The notes beneath the pieces were generated by a model, which did no database searches, had not been told where the DNA came from, and saw only the letters and a list, made by a program, of their open reading frames with translations. The position numbers were made by a program, and so were the translations under genes. Shown here in pieces: positions 8,040-14,417 of a stretch of DNA of 42,713 nt. This DNA is from Pseudomonas sp. SDI. GTDB taxonomy: Bacteria; Pseudomonadota; Gammaproteobacteria; Pseudomonadales; Pseudomonadaceae. Where the stretch lies: positions 1 through 42,713 of the forward strand of contig NZ_QETK01000039.1 of NCBI RefSeq assembly GCF_003105155.1, read 5' to 3'. Positions within the stretch are counted from its first letter, which is position 1. Each line of letters opens with the position of its first letter.

Positions 8040-8519
8040 ATGTCTGCTGACCAGCGTTTTACCCAGGTTGCCGAGCAACTGGGCTATTGCTTCGACGGCG
8101 AGATAAAGATTGGCGGCAACTACGTGCCGTTGCTGCGCCATGACGACGAGGTGTACATCAGCGGGCAGATTCCGCGGGTCGGCGACACCGTGGTGGTGAC
8201 CGGTCGGGTGGGCGAGGATGTCGACCTGGCGCGGGCCCAGTTGGCGGCGAAGATCGGCGCGATGCGGGCCCTGGCGTTGTTGCAGCGCAGCCTCGGCTCG
8301 CTGGACCAGGTGCGGCGGATTCTGCGCATCAGCGTGTATGTGCATTGCAGCGCCGACTTTACCCAGCACAGCGAAGTGGCCGATGGCGCTTCCGAGGTGC
8401 TGTATCAGGTACTCGGCGAGCTGGGCGCCCACACGCGAACGTCGGTGGGCGCTTACCAACTGCCGAAGAATGCCAGCGTCGAGCTGGATCTGGTGGCCGC
8501 GGTAAATCCGCAGGTTTAG
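8040..8519 (+). CDS. RidA/YjgF/YER057c/UK114 family protein
   Basis: A 159-residue member of the RidA superfamily, of the longer type with an N-terminal extension. It has the family segments VYISGQIPR, a central helix (AQLAAKIGAMRALALLQRSL), RILRISVYVHCSADF, and the C-terminal HTRTSVGAYQLPKNASVELD. In this last segment the Arg and Glu match residues that bind the carboxylate and activate water in RidA deaminases. RidA proteins hydrolyse reactive enamine/imine intermediates released by PLP enzymes, but several subgroups lack tested activity. It is divergent from the DUF3455 gene, and its last 4 bases overlap the convergent hypothetical gene. Confidence 0.85.
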   Translation: MSADQRFTQVAEQLGYCFDGEIKIGGNYVPLLRHDDEVYISGQIPRVGDTVVVTGRVGEDVDLARAQLAAKIGAMRALALLQRSLGSLDQVRRILRISVYVHCSADFTQHSEVADGASEVLYQVLGELGAHTRTSVGAYQLPKNASVELDLVAAVNPQV

Positions 8520-8809
8520 CCTGGGAGTTCGAGTTCCTCAGGGGTGAGCATGTCGGATTCAAAGGCGATCCAGCCGCCTTCCAGTTCGGCGTGGCCGTTG
8601 ACGATCGGCCCGTAGTAGCTGAGGCCGTTTTCCAGGGTGACGCAAATGTGCGTGGCGCCATCCGGGGCGGCCAGGGTACCGACGAAGTGGACCTTTTTCA
8701 GGGTTTCGCTGACGGCTTCCAGGCCCACGCGGATCGATGGGTTTTCAACCGCCTCGACGTCGTCGTCCTGATCGTTGCTGATCGTCACGGTGGCGGTGTA
8801 CTTGTACAT
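8516..8809 (-). CDS. Conserved hypothetical protein, 97 residues
   Basis: A small acidic soluble protein (MYKYTATVTISNDQDDDVEA). It is predicted to be mostly beta-strand, with no signal peptide, membrane segment or metal motif, and I do not recognise a named family. GGAG 7 bases before the ATG supports the start. It converges with the RidA-like gene, overlapping by 4 bases. Codon use matches the neighbours. Confidence 0.7.
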   Translation of the reverse strand: MYKYTATVTISNDQDDDVEAVENPSIRVGLEAVSETLKKVHFVGTLAAPDGATHICVTLENGLSYYGPIVNGHAELEGGWIAFESDMLTPEELELPG

Positions 8810-9083
8810 GCGTGTGCTCCGGGGCTGGGAAATGTGGCGTAGGGTAAGCCAGTGGCGGGGAAAAAGCCCGTTTCGATGAATGTTTGCCTTGGCGCGAGCT
8901 TGCCTTTGCCCGTGTGGGCTGCACCGTGCAATTTGCCTGGATCAGCGCTGCCCGGCTCATGCATTGGCCCGAGTGCCCTCGGCAATCGGTGCAGGCAGGC
9001 AATCGTCTAGCGGTGTGCATTGCCCTGCCGTGGCTGGTATCGTGACGGCCGCAAAACTGCGGTAAATGATTAGGGGAACGACG

Positions 9084-9512
9084 TTGAGCCTTCAAGAAAA
9101 CCTGACTGCCGATCTGTTCGAGGTCGACAAGCGCCTGAGCCTCAAACCGGTGGTGGACTTCAACAACTACCTGCTCAACGCCTTTGGCGAGGGTGCCTGT
9201 GCATGCAGCCGCTGCCAGCAGGGTTCGGGCGACGAGACCGGTTACGCGCATCAGCACACCTTCAGCTTCAACGGCCTGCTGGTGAACCGCCGCTTCGCCA
9301 GCACAGCGGGCAGCGATGTGCTGATCATGCTGAAGAAAGCCTGGTTGTCGTACACCAAGGCCGAGCTCGGCACTGCCGGCGCGCTGGACCTGGAGGCGGT
9401 CAAGGCGTTCGTCGAGCCACAGCTGCATGTGCGGGTACTGCCATTGTTCCTCGCCAGCGGGCTGGTGCGGGAGCAGGACGGGGAATGGCTGATGCAGGCT
9501 CAGGTGGCGTGA
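9084..9512 (+). CDS. Conserved hypothetical protein with CACSRC motif
   Basis: About 142 residues. It contains a cysteine cluster, GACACSRCQQG, near residue 40, which could bind a metal or form a disulfide, then an alternating hydrophobic region (VLIMLKKAWLSYTKAEL) and a basic/hydrophobic C-terminus. I do not recognise the family. The start is probably the TTG at 9084 (LSLQENLTADLF), because AGGGG lies 7 bases upstream of it; an ATG at 9066 in the same frame has no ribosome site. It is followed by a strong convergent terminator. Confidence 0.65.
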   Translation: MSLQENLTADLFEVDKRLSLKPVVDFNNYLLNAFGEGACACSRCQQGSGDETGYAHQHTFSFNGLLVNRRFASTAGSDVLIMLKKAWLSYTKAELGTAGALDLEAVKAFVEPQLHVRVLPLFLASGLVREQDGEWLMQAQVA

Positions 9513-9519
9513 TCAGCGG

Positions 9520-9549
9520 CGGTAGGCGCGGGCAAGCCAGCGCCTACCG
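9520..9549. terminator. Bidirectional hairpin between convergent genes
   Basis: CGGTAGGCGC and GCGCCTACCG form a perfect 10-bp stem around GGGCAAGCCA. It lies between the CACSRC gene and the PACE gene, which converge here. There is no T-run. Confidence 0.5.
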
Positions 9550-9576
9550 AACAGGCGTCTCCCGCGATAGCGCCCT

Positions 9577-10008
9577 TCAGGCCGGCTGCGCCAGCGCCGA
9601 CGCCGGCAGCCCGAAGATCCGGTCAAACGCCCAGTTGTAGGCAAAGGTGTAGCAAGGGATCAGTACGATAAACGCCAGGTCGACCACAAACGCTTCCCAC
9701 AGCGAAATCCCCAGCCACCAGGCAATCAGCGGGATCAGGTACACCACCAGGGTCAGCTGAAAGCCGATGGCATGCACCGCCCGCCGCGCCACGCTGCGGC
9801 CGCGGGTCAGCTGACGGTGCTCCCACCACTCGAACGCGGTGTTGTAGATGAAATTCCAGGCCATCGCGATGCTGGTGATCAACACCGCCAACGGGCCGGT
9901 AGTGCTCGGCGCCGTGCCGGACAACAGGGCCAGGCCCAGGGTCGACAGGCTCAAGCCGATCAGTTCATACGCGGTCACATAAACCAGTTTGCGTTTAACG
10001 CCTTGCAC
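9577..10008 (-). CDS. PACE family antimicrobial efflux transporter
   Basis: A 143-residue inner-membrane protein with four predicted helices arranged as two tandem bacterial transmembrane pair (BTP) repeats, as in AceI. The membrane-embedded glutamate used for proton-coupled export is present at position 15 (TAYELIGLS), the same number as in AceI. The WNFIYNTAFEWWEH segment matches the conserved WN..(F)E.W signature of the family. PACE pumps export chlorhexidine, acriflavine and related cationic biocides; the natural substrates of some are short-chain diamines. It is divergent from a LysR gene, the arrangement seen for aceI/aceR, so it is probably induced by its substrate through that regulator. 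Confidence 0.88.
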   Translation of the reverse strand: MQGVKRKLVYVTAYELIGLSLSTLGLALLSGTAPSTTGPLAVLITSIAMAWNFIYNTAFEWWEHRQLTRGRSVARRAVHAIGFQLTLVVYLIPLIAWWLGISLWEAFVVDLAFIVLIPCYTFAYNWAFDRIFGLPASALAQPA

Positions 10009-10049
10009 GTTACTGCCTCTTGTCAGTTAGCGAAGGCGCGCAGATTGCG

Positions 10050-10099
10050 TCAATATTCTTGACAGAAAAAGTCAACAGCTGTCAGATCAACTGATAGCT
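10050..10099. promoter_or_regulatory. LysR-type operator cluster
   Basis: The intergenic region between the PACE gene and its LysR gene holds two palindromes: TTGAC-agaaaaa-GTCAA (10059-10075) and AGCTgTCAG-atcaa-CTGAtAGCT (10077-10099, one mismatch in 9-bp arms). A TCAA-tattc-TTGA element overlaps the first. These fit T-N11-A type LysR recognition and activation sites. Confidence 0.5.
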
Positions 10100-10111
10100 G
10101 ACGGAGCCTCC

Positions 10112-10990
10112 ATGAATTTTTCCAGCGACAACATCGAACTGTTCCTCGCCGTGCTCGACCGCGGTTCGTTCTCGGCTGCCGCCCGCGCCCTCGGTCGGGT
10201 GCCCTCGGCGGTCAGCATGGCGATCGGCAACCTGGAGGCGGAACTGGGCTTTGCCCTGTTCGAACGCACCCACCGCGAGACCCGCCCCACCGCGCTGGCA
10301 CTGACCCTCGAACCGCACGCCCGGCTGATCGCCGAACAGCTGGCGCAACTGCAAACGCATGCCGTCGAACTGTCGCAGGGGCTGGAGAGCAAACTGGCGG
10401 TCGCGGTCATCCCGGACATCGATCACCAGCCCCTGCTGGGCGCGATCAAAACCCTCAGCGAGCGGCACCCGTTGCTCGACGTGGAGGTCTTTACCGCGCC
10501 GCAGGAAGACGCCCTGCAATTGCTCCACAGCGGCCGGGTCAGCCTGTGCCTGGCCTTTGCCGGACTCAGTGTCGACCCGCGCCAGCGCTTTCAGCACATC
10601 GGCATGGAGGCGCTGACCGCCACAGTGTCGCCGCACCACCCGGCCCTTGGCGAACACGGCCAGGTGCGTTACCTGGAAGATCTGATCAATGTGCGGCAGA
10701 TCCTGGTGGCCAGCCGCGACCTGCCGATGACCGACACCCGCCCACTGATCGGTACCTCGCACTGGCGCACCGATAGCCTCGGCATGGCCATCGCTATGGT
10801 TGAAGCCGGGCTCGGCTGGGGCGACTTCCCGCTGTCGCGCATCGCCCCGTTGCTGGCAGCCGGGCGCCTGGTACAGCTGGCCTTTCGCAATACCAAGAAC
10901 GAGCTGCAATTGCCGGTGCACGCCTTCTGGCTGAAAAACCAGCCACTGCAGCGCGGCGCGCAGGAACTGGTGCGCTTGCTGGGGCGCTGA
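10112..10990 (+). CDS. LysR-family regulator of the PACE pump
   Basis: A 292-residue LysR-type regulator. The DNA-binding HTH is ELFLAVLDRGSFSAAARALG, then RVPSAVSMAIGNLEAELGFA, followed by FERTHRETRPTALA. A periplasmic-binding-like effector domain starts near LAVAVIPDID. Its position divergent from a PACE pump and the palindromes between them suggest that it activates the pump in response to its substrate, as AceR does for AceI; this is inferred from arrangement, not from effector-domain residues. It ends shortly before the chemoreceptor promoter. Confidence 0.87.
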   Translation: MNFSSDNIELFLAVLDRGSFSAAARALGRVPSAVSMAIGNLEAELGFALFERTHRETRPTALALTLEPHARLIAEQLAQLQTHAVELSQGLESKLAVAVIPDIDHQPLLGAIKTLSERHPLLDVEVFTAPQEDALQLLHSGRVSLCLAFAGLSVDPRQRFQHIGMEALTATVSPHHPALGEHGQVRYLEDLINVRQILVASRDLPMTDTRPLIGTSHWRTDSLGMAIAMVEAGLGWGDFPLSRIAPLLAAGRLVQLAFRNTKNELQLPVHAFWLKNQPLQRGAQELVRLLGR

Positions 10991-11016
10991 GGCGGCCCGT
11001 GCGGCAAAATGGTGCA

Positions 11017-11043
11017 TAAACATTTCGGTCCTACAGCCGATAC
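11017..11043 (+). promoter_or_regulatory. FliA (sigma-28) promoter of the chemoreceptor
   Basis: TAAA at 11017-11020 and GCCGATAC at 11036-11043 are separated by exactly 15 bases, matching the sigma-28 consensus TAAA-N15-GCCGATAA with one mismatch at the last base. It lies 97 bases before the chemoreceptor ATG. Confidence 0.6.
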
Positions 11044-11139
11044 CTACAAGGATAGGTGCCCCGCCTGGCTCGTCGACTGGCCCACAAGGCCTGACTCGCG
11101 CAGCCAGCACTCCCTTTTTCTGGCATAAGGTCTCGAAAC

Positions 11140-13026
11140 ATGAACCTGAAATTTCGCCACAAGATCCTGCTCAGCGCCTGTGGCGTTGTGGTTCTGGCAT
11201 TCGCGCTGTTTACCCTCTACAACGACTACCTGCAACGCAAGACCATCCACCAGAACATCGACGACTCGGTGCAGCAGGCCGGCGCGCTGACCGCCAGCAG
11301 TGTGCAGAACTGGATGAGCGGGCGCATCCTGGTGCTGGAGAACCTGGCCGAGAACGTTGCCCACCAAGGCGCCAACGCCGATTACCCGGGGCTGGTCGAC
11401 CAACCGTCGTTCACCTCGAACTTCCAGTTCACTTATGTCGGCCAGGCCAACGGCGTGTTTACCCAGCGCCCGGACGCGAAGATGCCCGACGGCTACGACC
11501 CGCGCCAGCGCCCGTGGTACAGCGCCGCAGTGGCCGCCAACAAAACCATGCTGACCCCGCCGTACATGGCCGCCGTCGGCGGGCTGGTGGTGACCATCGC
11601 CATGCCGGTGAAAGCCAAGGGCAGCGGCGAGCTGATGGGCGTGGTTGGTGGCGACCTGAGCCTGGCAACCCTGGTCGACATCATCAATGCCGTCGACTTC
11701 GGCGGAATCGGCCATGCCTTCCTGGTCGACGGTAACGGCCAGGTGATCGTCAGCCCGGACAAAGACCAGGTGATGAAAAACCTCAGCGACATCTACCCGG
11801 GCAGCAACCTGCGCATCCAGCCGGGCAACCAGGAAGTGGTGCTGAACAAGCAGGACCGCCTGCTGTCGTTCACCAAGGTCGCCGGCCTGCCGTCGGCCGA
11901 CTGGTACATCGGTCTGTCGATCGACAAGGACAAAGCCTACGCCCCGCTCAGCCAGTTCCGTACCTCGGCAATCATTGCCATGCTGATTGCCGTGGCCGCC
12001 ATTGTGGTGCTGCTCGGCCTGCTGATCCCGGTGCTGATGCGCCCGCTGACCACCATGGGCCGCGCCATGCAGGACATCGCCCAAGGCGAGGGCGACCTGA
12101 CCCGCCGCCTGAGCGTGGAAAACAAGGACGAGTTCGGCGAACTGGCCACCTCGTTCAACCAGTTCGTCGAGCGTATCCATGCCTCGATCAGCGAAGTGTC
12201 GTCGGCGACCCGCCAGGTGCACGATCTCTCCGAGCGGGTAATGGCGGCATCCAACGCCTCGATCATCGGCTCCGAAGAGCAGAGCATGCGCACCAACAGC
12301 GTGGCGGCGGCGATCAACGAACTGGGCGCCGCCACCCAGGAAATCGCCCGTAACGCCGCCGATGCCTCGCAGCATGCCAGCGGCGCCAGCGACCAGGCCA
12401 ACGATGGCCGCCAGGTGGTTGAGGAAACCATTTCGGCGATGACTGCGCTGTCGCAGAAGATCAGCGAATCCTGCCAGCAGATCGAAACCCTGAACGCCAG
12501 CACCGACGATATCGGGCAGATCCTCGACGTGATCAAGGGGATTTCCCAGCAGACCAACCTGCTGGCGCTCAATGCTGCCATCGAAGCGGCGCGCGCAGGC
12601 GAAGCCGGCCGTGGTTTCGCCGTGGTCGCCGACGAGGTGCGCAACCTCGCCCACCGCACCCAGGAATCGGCAGAGGAGATCCACAAGATGATCACCTCGC
12701 TGCAGGTCGGTTCGCGCGAAGCAGTGCACAACATGAACGCCAGCCAGGTCTCCAGCGAGGAAAGCGTGCTGGTCGCCAACCAGGCCGGCGAGCGCCTGAC
12801 CAGCGTCACCCAGCGTATCGGTGAGATCGATGGGATGAACCAGTCGGTGGCGGCGGCGACCGAGGAGCAGACCGCCGTGGTGGAGAGCCTGAACCTGGAC
12901 ATCACCCAGATCAACGTGCTGAACCAGCAAGGGGTGACCAACCTGAACGACACGCTCAAGCATTGCGACGACCTCGCGCGTCAGGCGGGGCGGTTGAAGC
13001 AGTTGGTGGATAGCTTCAAGATCTAA
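11140..13026 (+). CDS. Methyl-accepting chemotaxis protein with dCache domain
   Basis: A 628-residue chemoreceptor. A first transmembrane helix (about 9-29) and a second (about 275-300) flank a periplasmic dCache_1 sensor. A HAMP domain (RPLTTMGRAMQDIAQGEGDL) follows, then a long cytoplasmic coiled coil with the signalling tip GISQQTNLLALNAAIEAARA. The sensor carries YDPRQRPWYSAA, then PYMAAVGG and GVVGGDLSL, the Tyr/Arg/Trp/Tyr...Tyr...Asp pattern known from amino-acid or amine-sensing dCache receptors such as PctA and McpU. An amino-acid or amine ligand is therefore likely but unproved. The C-terminus lacks a CheR-tethering pentapeptide. A FliA promoter match upstream places it in the flagellar regulon. 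Confidence 0.92.
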   Translation: MNLKFRHKILLSACGVVVLAFALFTLYNDYLQRKTIHQNIDDSVQQAGALTASSVQNWMSGRILVLENLAENVAHQGANADYPGLVDQPSFTSNFQFTYVGQANGVFTQRPDAKMPDGYDPRQRPWYSAAVAANKTMLTPPYMAAVGGLVVTIAMPVKAKGSGELMGVVGGDLSLATLVDIINAVDFGGIGHAFLVDGNGQVIVSPDKDQVMKNLSDIYPGSNLRIQPGNQEVVLNKQDRLLSFTKVAGLPSADWYIGLSIDKDKAYAPLSQFRTSAIIAMLIAVAAIVVLLGLLIPVLMRPLTTMGRAMQDIAQGEGDLTRRLSVENKDEFGELATSFNQFVERIHASISEVSSATRQVHDLSERVMAASNASIIGSEEQSMRTNSVAAAINELGAATQEIARNAADASQHASGASDQANDGRQVVEETISAMTALSQKISESCQQIETLNASTDDIGQILDVIKGISQQTNLLALNAAIEAARAGEAGRGFAVVADEVRNLAHRTQESAEEIHKMITSLQVGSREAVHNMNASQVSSEESVLVANQAGERLTSVTQRIGEIDGMNQSVAAATEEQTAVVESLNLDITQINVLNQQGVTNLNDTLKHCDDLARQAGRLKQLVDSFKI

Positions 13027-13040
13027 ACGTTCTTTTTCGC

Positions 13041-13121
13041 AGCCAAGCTTGCCGGCGATGGGTCGCGTAGCGGCCCTTGGCCCGGCCGAGCCGGGCATCG
13101 CCAGCAAGGCTGGCTCCCACA
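13041..13121. repeat. Paired REP (BIME-like) element
   Basis: GCCAAGCTTGCCGGCGATG and, inverted downstream, CATCGCCAGCAAGGCTGGC plus CTCCCACAG form imperfect inverted copies around a GC-rich centre with its own GGCCCGG-type palindrome. It follows the chemoreceptor stop and may also terminate transcription. Confidence 0.65.
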
Positions 13122-13156
13122 GTATTTTCTGCTCATCGCCGGTCATTCCTCTGGCC

Positions 13157-13200
13157 GGTTATAACCTAATAACGAACTAGTCTATTTAGCTATAAAAAAA
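13157..13200 (+). promoter_or_regulatory. AT-rich promoter region of the TauE-like gene
   Basis: A 10-bp palindrome GGTTATAACC (13157-13166) is followed by an A/T-rich stretch ending in a TATAAAAAAA run, in otherwise GC-rich DNA, 50-90 bases before the exporter start. The spaced ATAAC/GAACTAG elements are reminiscent of CysB-controlled promoters, but that assignment is only a guess. Confidence 0.35.
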
Positions 13201-13252
13201 CCTTTATGCTGCGTCCATCCGATCACGGGCACGCGGGACGTTTAGGTCATTT

Positions 13253-14038
13253 ATGGATGTAGGTTCTTTCGGCTTCACGATTGCTGGTTTGGTTGTGGGT
13301 TTCATCGTCGGCATGACCGGCGTCGGCGGTGGCTCGCTGATGACCCCTATCCTGCTCTGGTTCGGTATCAACCCGGCGACCGCCGTGGGCACGGACCTTC
13401 TCTATGCCGCCATTACCAAGGCCAGTGGGGTTTGGGTGCATGGCAAGCAGAAGAACATCGACTGGAAGATCACCGGCTGGCTGGCGCTCGGTAGCGTGCC
13501 GGCGGCAGCGCTGACCCTGTGGTTCCTGACCACCCTGCACACCGACACCCAGGCACTTAACGCCATCATCAAGCAGGGCCTGGCCGTGGTGCTGGTGCTG
13601 ACCGCACTGGCGATCCTGTTCAAGTCGCGCCTGCAAGCCTTCGCCAGCAAACATGCCGGCGACCGCTACGCGCTGAGCGAGCGCAGCCTGAACGCCCTCA
13701 CCGTGGTGACCGGGGTGATCCTCGGGGTGATGGTCTCGCTGACCTCGATTGGTGCCGGCGCACTGGGTACCGTGGCGCTGTTCCTGCTTTATCCGCACCT
13801 GGTGACCCGCCGCCTGGTTGGCACCGAAATCGCCCACGCGGTCCCCCTGACGCTGGTCGCCGGCCTCGGCCACGCGAGCATGGGCAATATGGACTGGTCG
13901 CTGCTCGGCTACCTGCTGCTGGGGTCGTTGCCGGGGATCTACATCGGCAGTCACCTGACCGGGCGCATTTCCGATAGCGTCCTACGCCCTTGCCTGGCAG
14001 CCATGCTGCTGATGATCGGCTACAAGCTGGCGTTCTGA
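13253..14038 (+). CDS. TauE/SafE family sulfite/sulfonate exporter
   Basis: A 261-residue inner-membrane protein with about eight transmembrane helices in two homologous halves. The halves start with GLVVGFIVGMTGVGGGSLMT and GVILGVMVSLTSIGAGALGT, the duplicated glycine-rich signature of the TauE/SafE (DUF81) family. These proteins export sulfite, sulfoacetate or related organosulfur anions. The neighbours give no pathway context. The ATG at 13253 is supported by the conserved N-terminus, but no strong Shine-Dalgarno sequence is visible. Confidence 0.87.
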   Translation: MDVGSFGFTIAGLVVGFIVGMTGVGGGSLMTPILLWFGINPATAVGTDLLYAAITKASGVWVHGKQKNIDWKITGWLALGSVPAAALTLWFLTTLHTDTQALNAIIKQGLAVVLVLTALAILFKSRLQAFASKHAGDRYALSERSLNALTVVTGVILGVMVSLTSIGAGALGTVALFLLYPHLVTRRLVGTEIAHAVPLTLVAGLGHASMGNMDWSLLGYLLLGSLPGIYIGSHLTGRISDSVLRPCLAAMLLMIGYKLAF

Positions 14039-14199
14039 TCGCCTCGCTCGGCCGGTGGAGGCGCCAGTGGCAACACGGCCATGGCGCTCTCCACTGCCGT
14101 CAGCAATGCCTCCTTCGATAGCCCGTCGCGCGCCTGCACGTTCGCCCCTTCCCTCAACTGCCCTGCCAGGCTGGCCGCCTGTAGCCGCACAACGATCAT
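14020..14199 (-). other. Possible small antisense ORF or gene remnant, 59 codons
   Basis: An open frame with GC-rich third positions encodes QAASLAGQLREGANVQ and LSKEALLTAVESAMAV, which look protein-like (amphipathic helices). It overlaps the TauE-like stop by 19 bases in antisense. There is no ribosome site before its ATG and I recognise no family. It may be the tail of a deleted gene, or chance. Confidence 0.25.
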
Positions 14200-14215
14200 G
14201 TGCGGCGCTGCAACC

Positions 14216-14318
14216 GCTAACCCTGCCGGTGCTGGCAGTCGGTGCCGAGTACGCGACCGAGGACGCGCCGTCTGAGGTTATCGGCCATCTGCTGGAGTTC
14301 CTCGCTAGCGCTGAGTAA
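14216..14318 (+). pseudogene. C-terminal remnant of an alpha/beta hydrolase
   Basis: LTLPVLAVGAEYATEDAPSE followed by VIGHLLEFLASAE resembles the end of an alpha/beta hydrolase. The strand before the catalytic acid (LTMPVLALGGE) is joined directly to the last helix (PEEV...LLEFL), so the segment with the catalytic histidine (GHW) is missing. The frame upstream shows no hydrolase sequence. It is best read as a decayed fragment in a rearranged stretch between the exporter and the DUF262 gene. Confidence 0.5.
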
Positions 14319-14417
14319 CGAAGCGCGCGCCGCAGCTGAAGAGCCCGTGGCGCGCTGATGGCTTCGTGCTACCCTCGCGGGCGATTTGGAAACCTCGTCC
14401 CTGCAAGGAGCCGCCCG
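14319..14417. other. Gap before the DUF262 gene with GC hairpin
   Basis: GCGCGCC at about 14326-14332 pairs with GGCGCGC near 14350, a terminator-like stem after the hydrolase remnant. A strong AAGGAG ribosome site for the DUF262 gene lies at 14405-14410. I see no clear promoter. Confidence 0.4.

Noticed and set aside
11044..13146. A 700-codon open frame antisense to the chemoreceptor
   Set aside because: It covers the whole chemoreceptor gene, its His/Val/Asp/Gly-rich translation has no family match, and the plus-strand protein is unambiguous.
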